Shown here one piece after another: positions 35,865 to 48,103 of a DNA stretch of 64,000 nucleotides. The notes beneath the pieces were generated by a model. It saw nothing but the letters and a program-made list of their open reading frames with translations, searched no databases and was not told the DNA's origin. Origin of the DNA: Gerris lacustris (lineage: Eukaryota; Arthropoda; Insecta; Hemiptera; Gerridae); the NCBI GenBank assembly GCA_951217055.1, contig OX578276.1, forward strand, positions 17,591,430 to 17,655,429, given 5' to 3'. The number at the start of each line of letters is the position of its first letter. The first letter of the stretch is position 1. A program made the position numbers and the translations under genes.

Positions 35865-36258
35865 CAAACGCCTATTTAGCTATGTCCAGCAGACGAACTT
35901 AGCCGACCACCTATTCTTAAAAGGCGCTAATATATTGACTTGTATACAAAATCCTAGCTTGATGTTAGTCAGACACTTTTTTGCACGCTATCTCCTGGAC
36001 TATTAGTTGACAAATTAGCCAAAAAAAATGTTTGATGTCTTTTTGTTTTAAGATAATTTTTCTTTTATCCCCCATTCCAAAAACATATCCATTAAATTAA
36101 AAAGTGAAAAACGAGCTACCTCTTGTTATATACTAACTTCCTATTATTATATTTAAGAGTGTCACATTTTGCATAATGCCGATAAGGTGGTAAATTTAAT
36201 TGATTTAGCAGATTAGCAATCAATGATACAGTGTTTACATACTGCAAAAAGCTTCACA

Positions 36259-36627
36259 ATTTGTATGAGTGAGAGACACCAAAGGGATGTGCCACGCAAG
36301 CTTGGCATGTAGGAACTGTTCCAACATCAGACATTACGTCATTAAGATGTTGGCTCGGCATTGCGCCATGACTTGCATCGTTTCGTCACGTCCGACTCAT
36401 CAGAGACCCGACGATGCCTACCCAACTCAGGACCTAAGCCAGATCCAGAAGATCGGATATAGGCCTTATCAGAGAGTCGCGCTCCTGATGAGTCGGACAG
36501 AACGAAACGATGCAGGACATGGCGCAATGCCGAGCCAACATCTTAATGACGTAATGTCTGATGTTGAAACATCCTATGTGCCACGCTTGCGTGACACATC
36601 CCTTGGTGTCTCTCACTCACACAAATT
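36259..36627. mobile_element. Foldback MITE, about 369 bp
   Basis: Long near-perfect arms: GAGTGAGAGACACCAA, GGATGTG, ACATCAGACATTACGTCATT and GGCTCGGCATTGCGCCATG all recur inverted. The arms cover most of the element, with a centre near 36430-36460. Overlapping long reading frames on both strands are by-products of the palindrome. Confidence 0.85.
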
Positions 36628-36999
36628 AATTGGTTTACCACTTGACCAATTTATTCACTTTGCCAAAACCAGATGGCAAATTAGTTTTTGTTTACTGCAT
36701 GTTATTCTTGGCAGTAAGATGATTCCAGCAACCAGTAATAAATCATTTAATAAGTATATAATGCAGGTGTAATTTCATATTTGTTTATAAATATGGAAGG
36801 GAGGGGGATGATATTATATTTATGGGTAGTATTTATGTTAGTGGTAGTATAGGAGAAGAAGGAGGACGAACCACTCATTTGATCCAAGCAATTTGGCCAC
36901 TTTCTTTTGAACCTACCAATTACTTATTTAGGTTTTAATTACTTAAATGACTTATTTAGGTCCTGTTTACTAATCTCGTTTAAAATTCAGCCACTTCAC

Positions 37000-37400
37000 A
37001 CACAAATACGGTGTGATCTATTGATCACTCAATATTTTGAGCCATGTAAATTAAAGTGGCTAGAAGCAGGATCGAACTCGTGACCTCGACCTTGATTCTT
37101 AATGTCCGAGTACAAGTGACCAATTGGCATCACGGCCACGGTTACTCTGGCAGAATCCTGACTGGCAGGTGTAGTTAACTTCAGTCCGAATCCTGCCAAT
37201 ATAAATAAAGCAATTTATCTTATCTCTTTTAAATTTGAAGTGTAAACTATTGTTTACACCTCTGTTATTTCATACCAATCACGGCACACAATGTACCATG
37301 TATACAAGCAAGAGGAACATACTTCAATTATTACACGAGTATCATTATTACAAATAGGATGTTCCAGATCAATGTCACTAATATAATGTGACACCAGCAT
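37000..37400 (-). mobile_element. tRNA-derived SINE, copy 1
   Basis: On the minus strand GCCGTGATGCCAATTGGTCA (A-box-like) is followed by GGTCACGAGTTCGATCCTGC (B-box). Flanks match 44955-45320 in reverse, including ATTCGGACTGAAG and GTAAACAATAGTTTACAC-like blocks. Confidence 0.65.
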
Positions 37401-37699
37401 TCTTCCGTTTACCATTATGCAAACCAAATTACGTTAACCAATAATTATTCTATTCAATTCCTATTTGAATGTTTTTCTGAAATACATTATTCCAGTGGCG
37501 TACACAGGGGGGGGGCCCAAGGGACCCTGCCCCCCCCCCCCCCCCCCCCCGAAATGGTTACACACCTAAGACCCGCCATACACTTAAAACCAAAAAAACA
37601 CAGTAATGGCAGATGCATTCGAATTGGCTGTAAATATTTTCCAATAAAAGGAATTAATTAAGTATTATCTTATGGTGTGTATACACTTAATCACCCCAA

Positions 37700-38750
37700 A
37701 TAAGCTCGGCCCGGATTTGCCGATAGAATTAATTTCATTCAAACACTATACCGGCCCGAATGTCGGCTGGGCCCGGATTTTGCCGATGGAATTGAATTTA
37801 TTAAACACTATACCGGCCCGACTGTCGGCTGGGCCCGGATTTTGCCAATGGAATTAAATTTATAAAACACTATACCGGCCCGATTTTCGGCTGGGCCCGG
37901 ATTTTGCCGATGGAATTAAATTTATTAAACACTATACCGGCCCGACTGTCGGCTGGGCCCGGATTTTGCTGATGGAATTAAATTTATTAAACACTATACC
38001 GGCCCGACTGTCGGCTGGGCCCGGATTTTGCCGATGGGATTAAATTTATTAAACACTATACCGGCCCGACTGTCGGCTGGAACTGTATTTTGCCGATGGA
38101 ATTAAATTTATTAAACATTATACCGGCCCGACTGTCGACTGGGCCCGGATTTTTGTCGATGAAACTAAAACTATTAAACACTATAGCGGCCCGATTTTGG
38201 CTGGACCGAGATTTTTGCTGATGGAATTAGATTCATTGAATTAAATTAGGATGCATGAAATAAATCGGCTCATTTGCCGACTAGGCCTTGATTTTTGCCA
38301 GTGGAACTAAACTCATTAAACTTGATTGACCCGATCTTGGCTGGGCCCGATTTTTCGCCAATTAAATTCAATGATTTTTTTGTGGTTTTAGTCCAGTTCA
38401 ATAGCATAGGTTGCATTATAGGACAGCTTCAATTCATTACGAATCCTAATGCAATGAATTGAATTTGGATTCGTAAAAATAGACTGCTCCGATTGACAGC
38501 TAGGCCCGGATTTTTTGCTATAGAATTAAGTGCATTGAATTGATTAGAATGAGTACAATGAATCGGCCTGATTGCTAGTAGGCCCGATTTTGTCGATGGA
38601 AATTATGCATCAAAATAAATTGGGATGCGTTCAATAATAGACCCGATTGCCGGCTCGGCCTAGGTGTTAAGCACATTAAATTAAATGAGGCCCGAGTCAA
38701 CTCGAACTTTTGTCGATGGAATTAAATTAATTGAATTAAAATATGCACAC
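37700..38750. repeat. 62-bp satellite array
   Basis: About 8 well-conserved units (37704-38200) followed by decayed ones to about 38750. Unit blocks: GGCTGGGCCCGGATTTTGCC, GATGGAATTAAATTTATTAA and ACACTATACCGGCCCGACTG. Much GC-richer than its surroundings. Confidence 0.95.
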
Positions 38751-39219
38751 TAGACTGGCTCAACCATCAACCATCATGATGGTTTGATAGCTTGGACTGG
38801 AAAATGATGGTTGTGGATTTCAGTAGCAAATTTTTGTTTTGGACCAGGATTGTGTGTAGAACGCTACGTGGGTCCTCTTGTCTATGCGGCATTCCCCTCT
38901 GGCTGACTCAGGTCGGACTAGTGTTCGTCGACAGGTAGTGGGAAAACTGAGGCAATATAAATAAATCGGTTTATCATTTTGTGAAAAAAATGATTCATAT
39001 TACATAGTAATAGTAAATTTAAATCTAAAAACTCAAAAAGCGTTCAAAAAACATTTGATGTTAAATGTCCCATGTAATTACCCAGCGAATGAGCGAATGA
39101 TTCTTTTGTTTTGCAATAGGTATTTAATTTTCTTAGAGAAGAATTCTCTTCTAGATAAAAATTTGAAATTCGTATGTGCTCCAAATCCACGTTTGCTTTT
39201 GCAGTATGGATCACGTTTT

Positions 39220-40175
39220 GCTTCCGAGCTTACCAAAGGAAACGGAAGATATGTGACAGTTCTGAAGAACGAACAATTTTTATGTCTCCGATTTCAAAAA
39301 TTCCAAGACAGAAATCTGTTCAACATCAGGGTACAGTTTGGGTCCCAGTTCCGCCTGTCCTTCAATTTTTGCGAACCAACATATCTTAAAAGCTATTCGT
39401 CCAATTTTATTGACATTTTGATGGTAGGTCATAATTAGCCAGGTTATAACATTGCTGATCCCGTATAAGTTTCAATCTTCTGCACCTATTTATTTCTCTT
39501 CCACATTCGCACAGACATACATTTATTTACACCTATATCTTCAAAAGTATACTCATCTGATTTTTATGAAATTTTAATGGTTTGTTTAAAGTAGCCCGCA
39601 GATAACCCAAGAATAATTTCAACCGTCTGCGCTCTTAAAATATTGCTATATTGATACTTTATTCATGTTAAATTTACTCAATTTTCCCTCCTTTTTTAAA
39701 TTAGTCAAAATTGGTTTGATTTTTACATGATTTAAAGAATCAATTTACCAAAATTTAAACAGCGCAGACAGTTAAAATTAATCTGTGAGCTTCTATCAGA
39801 TAAGTTTTATAAAATCAGATGAATATTTTTGAAGATAAGGTGTAAATAAATGTACGAGTATGTGTGTGCACCTGTGGAAGAGAAATGGTGGCAGGTGGAG
39901 AAATGTGGTGGAGGGAAATGGGACCAGAAGATTAGACCTTAAATAGGACCAACAATGGACTATATGCTAATTAACTGCCATCCGAATTTCATTAAAATCG
40001 AAAGAGTAGTTTTTAAGAATTGTTCGCAATGATTGAGCGAGAGACAGACTAACAGCCAGAAACGGGATCAAAAATGTCTGATAACTGAAACAGATTTCTG
40101 TCTTGGAATTATTGGAATCGGAGACATAATCGTTCTTTAGAACGATCACATCACATAGTGAGGTGTTACCTCATA
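39220..40175 (+). mobile_element. GCTTCC-family TIR element
   Basis: Left GCTTCCGAGCTTACCAAAGG and GTTCTGAAGAACGAAC; right GTTCTTTAGAACGATCACAT. The internal direct signature CTTAAAAGCTATTCGTCC is also seen inverted near 40000. Sits within the hAT element. Confidence 0.75.
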
Positions 40176-40344
40176 GGATTTTAATTTAATTAAATATGAG
40201 GTTAGAAATTGAAATTAGAGTGTTGAAAAGGGGGAGAAATTACCATTATAATAAATTATGGGGTATGCTAAACCCGCATATAAGTTAAATTAGGTTGGGC
40301 CCCCCCCGAAAAAATTTTCTGTGTACGCTACTGCATTATTCAAT

Positions 40345-41377
<1,033 letters not shown>

Positions 41378-41997
41378 TAAATTATATTATTATTACTGTA
41401 GATTATATTATACTACTTAGTATTTTTAACACTCTCTTTTTAATTTATTAAGGTAATTATAGAATAAAAAAACTAGCTTGTATCCTGTATTATCATATAT
41501 TGTATAGAATATACATTTGAAATATTATAGGATCACATGATATATAATTAATTTTAAAATAATTGTTTTTTTGAGTCATGCATTTCTTATTAATACTAAA
41601 AGATAATCCATTTTCTTGTTTTGTATAAATTATTATAGAGTTTTGATCCTTATGATAATTAATAATATAACTTGTAAATAATTTTTATATTAATTTCATT
41701 TAAATAAATTTAATTAATAATTAATTGGTGGTATTGTTATTAATAGGAAACTAATTAGAATTAATTCTATCTCTTTTAGACTTAAAGAAAACTCTAAATG
41801 AAGACCTTATATTTATTTTTTGTGCTGTTTAATTTATATTGCATCTCTGATCTTTTACACATATCTATAACAAGATCTTGTCTTTCAATTTATATTTATT
41901 TTTATCTGCTATATATAAATATTTATGGGGATTAATTTGACGTTAATTATCTTTAGTATAATATTGTTAAAATTAAATTAGTCTAACACTATGTATA

Positions 41998-43051
41998 CAG
42001 GGTGGTCCAAAAGTCTCCCCCCCCCCCCCCCCCCCCTCTTAACTTTTGAACGGTTTGAGATAAATTAATGAAACTTGGGGGATCTCTACCATGCAAAGGG
42101 AAGTTTGTTTTCATGCAATCACCTACTAGGGGCCACCACCCACTTTGCCCCCAGGCCACCCAACTTCAGAATTTCAAATTGGAGTGTATATTTTTGATAG
42201 CATATTTGGATTCTACGGTGAAAAATAATGAACTTTAACTTGAAACTTTTTTTTTCTATTTCCAATATTTTGCCCCCTACAGAGGGGCAAAGATAGCAAA
42301 ATAACTCTTCAGATAATACGTTGTAAAATCTAAACGGTTTGAGATAAATTAATGAAACTTAAAGGGATCCGTAACATGTTAAGGTAAGTTTGTTTTCATG
42401 CAATTGCGCAGGAGGGGCAACCACCCATTTTGCCCCCAGGCCACCTAACTTCAAAATTTTAACCTAGAGTGTATATTTTTGATAGCATGTTTAGATTCTA
42501 CGGCAAAAAATAAAAATATTTTACTTGAAACGGTTTTTTCTATCTCCAATATTTTGCCCCCTATAGGGGGGCAAAGTTATAAAAATGGTAAATTTCAGCG
42601 CCTGGGGGCAAAATGGTGGTTGCCCCTAGTACGCGAGTGGATGAATACACACTTCCCTTTACACGGTACAGATCCCCCAAGTTTAATTACTTTATTTCAA
42701 ACCGTTTAGATTTTATATCGATCTAAGTGTTATTTTTTTACTATTTCAGAAGGGTTATTTTGCTATCTTTGCCCCTCTGTAGGGGGCAAAATATTGGAAA
42801 TAGAAAAAAAAAGTTTCAAGTAAAAGTTCATTATTTTTCACCGTAGAATCCAAATATGCTATCAAAAATATACACTCCAATTTGAAATTCTAAAGTTGGG
42901 TGGCCTGGGGGCAAAGTGGGTGGTTGCCCCTAGTGGGTGATTGCATGAAAACAAACTTCCCTTTGCATGGTAGAGATCCCCCAAGTTTCATTAATTTATC
43001 TCAAACCGTTCAAAAGTTAAGAGGGGGGGGGGAGACTTTTGGACCACCCTG
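41998..43051. mobile_element. Foldback element, CAGGGTGGTCC ends, TA target
   Basis: Ends TACAGGGTGGTCCAAAAGTC and its exact complement, flanked by TA. The arms of several hundred bases are near-perfect (TTTTGAACGGTTTGAGATAA, GAAACTTGGGGGATCTCTAC). The arms also contain a partial second copy of themselves (near 42320-42600), so the element is a palindrome made of repeated modules. No transposase. Confidence 0.9.
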
Positions 43052-43171
43052 TATATAAACATAATATAAAAAGAGACGATTTCTACACAACAATTTTAAG
43101 TTAGAGAAAGAGAAAATAAAGGAAAAATGTTGGAAATTATGTCGGTCCAGAAATAAACTTTCTCATATACA

Positions 43172-43980
43172 GGGTGACCCGCGATAAAATGCCATATTGA
43201 AACTAGTGGATTCTATAGGCCAAATGCAACAAAAAAAACACATACCCATTTCTCAATAGTTCTCAAGATATCGATTGGTTAAATTTTTAAGAGTGTTTCA
43301 CGAACATTACCAAAAAATGCATAATATCTCAAAAAAACCTAATGAGATTGAGAAATTGGGATAAGAGACAATTTTAAAGAGATTAAATATAAACCTTTCA
43401 GAATCACTCATTGATGTTCAAATTATCATCTTTTAATGATCTTTTAAAAAAAATTCTAATTCCACCATGAAATTCCAGAGCTTCCTACTCTTGATTGAGG
43501 AATGTTAGAAACGTGGTGAATTCAGGAAATACTTGTGCTTTACATAAGCTTTTGAATGGTATAATTAAAGTTTAAGATCAACGGACTAGTTTTAATGGAT
43601 TGAATGTTACCAGACGTGAAATTATTCAAACAGGATCTCAACCAATTCTTGTAAAAATGCAGAAATAGTGTCCCAGACGAAACCACAGCACTTAGGGTGT
43701 ATTATAGGAAATTTGACACAAAAAAGTTCCCATAAAAATGGATTCAGAACGGCTTCGTTTACGAGATATTCGCAAAAAACGCAATTTTTGGACGCTTATC
43801 CTTAAAATTGTCAAATAATATGCGCTTCAAACCATAGAACTCCTGAAAGGAAACCTTGTAAAGAAAATAATTTTTCGTTGAATGATACCCTTCCCAGCTC
43901 TGTACAACAAACTCCTGATTTTCAGCGAAATTTCAAAGTTCTACACCCCTGTTACTTTATTAATCAATCCATTAAGATGA
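43172..43980 (+). mobile_element. Truncated mariner-type element
   Basis: One end TACAGGGTGACCCGCGATAA after TA, typical of IS630-Tc1-mariner. The far end was not found and no translatable transposase was recognised. Confidence 0.5.
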
Positions 43981-44059
43981 TCTCTATCGACGCTCTAATT
44001 CTTAAAGGATTTTTATGTAGAGAACTAGAATTAGTCTAATTCGATTCTCTACACTCTAC

Positions 44060-44560
44060 AAGATTTGCTTCAATGTGTGTTATGGTAAGATGCGTAGTAT
44101 TTCATAATTTAGATAGTTAGATAGGTTAGGTATAGTCATTGTTTAAAAAACTTGTTATACTTGTTACTGTGGTTATACTTATTATACCTAGACTAGTTAC
44201 GCCGCAGGGAAAGAGAAGAAGTCGGGGCGTAGAGCTAGTTATCGCGCAAGGTGAAGATGTAGCCCCTAAGATGGCGAGCCCGCGGGGGGAAGGCTACAGG
44301 CTCACTCTACTACCCTCTAGAGTCTAGACTAGACTAGACTATAATATGCGACTACGAACTACCTCCTGCAACTGTCTTATCTTCCTGGTAGCAGTGGAAC
44401 TCTTTTCGACTTTCTTCGGCCCTATACGAAAGCGCGGTAAGGGAAGGCCCTATATAGCTGGAGACTGCATTACACACCTCCTATATCTTTCTAACTCCCT
44501 GTTACACACGTGTAACGTTTATAGCTTAGATTTTTAGTAACGCTTTTCGATTTTATGTAG
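44060..44560. other. GC-richer segment of unknown nature
   Basis: CpG-containing stretch with CTAGACTAGACTAGACTATA (44325-44343) and GTTACACACGTGTAAC near 44503. Two short ORFs exist, but without splice or homology support. Could be a solo LTR or other repeat; undecided. Confidence 0.35.
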
Positions 44561-44954
44561 CAAAGCCACGACATGAAAATGTTAAAAAAAAAAATTATTT
44601 TGTGATTAGTTAAATGATGACCAGGGGATCATAATATTAGTAAGAGGTGAGTATATGGGGAATGCCATACTTACAATTTGTCCATGGGGAAAGAATTGGG
44701 GATACCATAATAATAATTATATATGTGTCTAGATATTAACTATATATAAGTTATAAACTATCAATAACTCTTAAACGTACTGTCTCTCAGTAATATTTAT
44801 TTATTAATATCTACGTTTATAATTAGTTTTAAGTATAATTATTATTGAATATAGTGAAGTTTTGAAATGGATTCATTCTGAAGGGAAGTGAAAGAAATAA
44901 ATATTCTTATTGATTGTAATTTGGTTTGTATAATGTCAAACGGAAGAGTAGAGT

Positions 44955-45320
44955 CACATCAGTGACATTGATCTGTAACATCCTATTTGTAATAATGATA
45001 CTCGTGTAATAATTGAAATATCTTCCTCCTGCTTGTACATTGTGAACCGTGTTCGGTCTGAAATAACAGAGGTAATTGTAAACAATAGTTAACACTTCAA
45101 ATTTAAGAGAGATAAAATAAATTGATAGGATTCGGACTGAAGCCAACTGAACCTGCCAATCAGAATTCTTACAAATATTAAACTAACCAATGGGTGTGCA
45201 GAATAGCCGTGATTAAAGCTAATGGTCGCTTATACTATGCCATCAAAAGATCGAGGTCACAGGATCGATCCTGCGACTAGATACTTTAATCTGCATGGCG
45301 CATTATTATTAATCACACCG
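44955..45320 (+). mobile_element. tRNA-derived SINE, copy 2
   Basis: Plus-strand copy of the element at 37000-37400: GCCGTGATTAAAGCTAATGG (A-box-like) and GGTCACAGGATCGATCCTGC (B-box). The upstream part, near 45065-45150, is shared too. Confidence 0.65.
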
Positions 45321-45859
45321 TTTTCGCTAAGGCAATTTATTGGTCCACACAGGATTATTCAGAGTTTCGCCCTTAAATTTAGATCTAACATTCATTTTTC
45401 GATTTCATCTTGGGGTGTGATTTTTCTTAAATTGTACGCCAAATTTAAATAAAATTGGCCCAGTAGTTTAAGCTTCACGATTCTGTACAGACTTCAGACT
45501 GCAAACAGATAATTTTTAAAAACCACTTTTTTGGAGTCAAGGGTCCTCAAAGCGTGTAAATTTATCAAAATCTCAAAATCGAATTTTTGCATGACAATAC
45601 TTTATCTTAACGACTTGATCTTTATACTTTATTTTTTTTATGTCTATTATGAGGAAGTAAAAAGTTAAAACAACATATTCTGAATTCAGAAGAAAATTAC
45701 GGAAATCAATAAGGTTCAAATATTATGTTTTGGAAAAGATGATATAACTAAAGGGTTTTCAAATATGGGTATATAGATTTTAGATGTCAGTTCATGGCGG
45801 CCATGTTGTTTTATCTTATGTTAAATTTCCTGTTTGTTTTTTTTATTTTTCAGTCACTA

Positions 45860-46440
45860 AAGACAAATCATCATGGCAAGTTCTAGCGTCAAGCAATATA
45901 CGTGCAAATGATAAAACTTAATTATCAAAATGGGTGCGTTCTCTTGTGTCAACGATGCGCGCGTTGCGCTACATTTTACGGTTTACATGGTCACCCTTCC
46001 GAACACAAGAACTCGGCCTTTCGCAGACATCAACTTGGCGTCGGGACTTGGGCCGATATCCGTGCAAAAATCCAACTGACCAAGGAGCTGAAGGAAAAAC
46101 TGGTTATCTCGCTCAGAGGCGACAAGATCTGGACACCGAGATCGTGCGATTTGACCCCGTTAGATTTTTCCTTGTGGGGGGTTTCCTTAAGTCGCAGGTT
46201 TGTGCCAATAAGCCGCAGACGACCGGTACCTCAAAGTCAACATAACCTGTCATCGCTCAAATTCAGTCATCGATAATTGGACCTCTAGGATGCACGGCAC
46301 CAGAAAAGTCGCAGCGGCCATTTTTCCACGGCCATTCCACATATATAAATTCATTGATAGGCCTTTTAAATAAAACAAAAAACGTCATTGATATCTCACA
46401 CAAAACTTGTTTTATTCAATTTTAACATTTACCCGTCCCT
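45860..46440 (+). pseudogene. Mariner-like transposase remnant, internally deleted
   Basis: Starts with an N-terminal piece (KLNYQNGC, STMRALRYI, YGLHGHPSE in shifting frames, near 45915-46010) typical of the helix-turn-helix of DUF4817-type insect transposases, then jumps to the C-terminal block PRSCDLTPLDFSLWG (about 46137-46180), which carries the last catalytic Asp region. The middle of the DDE domain is deleted and frames are broken. Residual end VIDNWTSRMHGTRKVAAAI near 46268-46322. Confidence 0.75.
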
Positions 46441-46887
46441 ATTGGAAAACCCCATTTAAATAAATAAATAAATAAAATGAATAAATAAAAATGTAAGCTT
46501 ATATAGTCAGATAGTATACATATATTATGTCCTTATTTTCAAAATGGCTGCTACAAATGACCTAAATCACAAATAAGCAAAGATTTTTTTAGTCATATAT
46601 GTCATTTTGTATATCAAATTAATGGTCTATTTGAGTAGGCAATGATTATCCTCATTGCCTACTAATATTTATTATTCCCCACAGTACATCCATTCTAAAT
46701 AAGCGAGTTCGGAATCCAACGCATCATAGTCTTCTTAAATATGAGAAACTTGATTACAAGTTTTTTTTTTAATAAGATTATTATTTTATTTCTTTGTAAG
46801 ATTATTTATTTACGATGGTTTTGTGACCATAACTATTTATTATAATTCCATCATATATAACTTATTAAACTTTGCTAAACACCTGGG

Positions 46888-47610
46888 ACCATTTTTAGGG
46901 TCAGTAGGCATAAGCAAGGACCGTTATATTTTCCTGCGTGTGCCTGTCCGTCCGTCCGGTCGCCTGCTCTCACGGCTACACCTTTCGTCCGATCACATTG
47001 AAATTTGGCATGTATGTGTCTTGTACCTACCCACATATTTTAAAAATATAGCGACTTAAAAAAACTTAAGGGTAAAATGTTTTTTTCGACACTGTGAGGG
47101 GTATCATATGAAAGGGTACGTCGAGCTGATTACAAAAATATATAATTCTTTGGTTATAACTTTGATAGGGTGAGCGTAGGCAAGTTTGAAGTGGGTGTGA
47201 AACGTGTCCCCCCCCCCCCCTCTATCTCGCTTATGTGAAGTGCAAAAAATCTGAAAAGATTCCTGAACATTCTTCGACTAAAAGTAAAGACACCACTTTT
47301 TGGAAATTTCGAAAAAAAAAATTATATTATTGTTTATTGACAAAATACGTTTTTTTATAACTATGGTCTTTTCGATGTATTTATATGGTTGTAGTCCGGT
47401 TCAGTGGCAAAAAAAATACTTTATCCGAAGTTTGTTTATGTGTTTTGAGAATATCAGACCCATAGGATAGTTCAAAGTAAGCTTTTTAGCATTTAAAAAA
47501 ACACCATGAATAGGGTACTACTTTAACTATACAAGGTTGCCTACGGACCCTCGCTGTGTGCTGACTAGCACACACTTGACCTGTTTATTAATCTTGTGTC
47601 TGTCTGTAGC
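46888..47610 (+). repeat. AGGGTCCGTAGGCAA repeat, copy 1
   Basis: Matches 61500-62260 in reverse over about 720 bp, including GTCCGTCCGTCCGG, TACCTACCCACATATTTTAA, CATATGAAAGGGTACGTCGA and CTGTGTGCTGACTAGCACAC. Both copies have inverted AGGG(T)CCGTAGGCAA-type motifs near their ends. Non-coding. Confidence 0.85.
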
Positions 47611-47619
47611 AAACAAAAA

Positions 47620-48100
47620 TGTTACTGCCCCTCCCCTCCAACATGCCTCGTAGCTTATTTTTCCTCATATAGGTTGGCCAATCTGATGAGTGTCAAAAGT
47701 TAATACTTAATTGTAATAATTAATTTTTAAAAAGACTTTAGAAAGATGTTACTTTTGTCTCAAAAATGGATAAATTCAAAATGTTCCTTCAGAAAAATGC
47801 ATTTAGCTGTCTGTCTGTTAAAATTTAAAGATCCACTATATCTTAAAAACAACTCGTCTGATTTTAATGAAATTTAGATGGTAGATCGTAATTAACACTG
47901 TTCAAATTATTAATTATATTGGACGTTAAATTATTTCAGTACTTGGTCTTCGCTAGTTTAATTAGAACTAGATTACTTTAATTAAACCAATCCGGTTTTT
48001 CTTCATCACTAAATTATAAAAGTAATTTAATTTTAACTGTCCAAGTGAACTTATAAACTTATATACATTTAAAACTTAACTTAAACCAAGATATATATAT
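47620..48100. other. No gene seen
   Basis: AT-rich; contains a GCTTCC-family-like snippet CTTAAAAACAACTCGTCTGA near 47841. Otherwise nothing. Confidence 0.4.
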
Positions 48101-48103
48101 ATA

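Larger units (their letters stand above)
32697..36000. mobile_element. Mariner-type MITE copy 2, split by a hAT element
   Basis: Outer ends GTCCAGGATGATAGCGTGCA and CACGCTATCTCCTGGAC with TA duplications (32695-32696, 36001-36002). Same family as 28604-29066. The hAT element occupies 32731-35499. The left end lies only about 100 bp upstream of the acceptor of the exon at 32596. A 33-T run lies at 35832-35864. Confidence 0.85.
37493..40333. mobile_element. 2.8-kb hAT element carrying a satellite
   Basis: Ends CAGTGGCGTACACAGGGG and TCTGTGTACGCTACTG with perfect 8-bp duplication CATTATTC (37485-37492, 40334-40341). C/G homopolymers lie inside both ends. The interior holds the 62-bp satellite (37700-38750) and a GCTTCC-family element (39220-40175); no transposase recognised. 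Confidence 0.85.

Noticed and set aside
36269..36772. 167-aa reading frame and two antisense partners
   Set aside because: They come from the arms of a foldback MITE and mirror each other.
44681..44712. Start exon ATGGACAAATT before GTAAGTATG on the minus strand
   Set aside because: Good donor, but it ends in phase 2, whereas the acceptor at 32596 needs phase 0; no other support.
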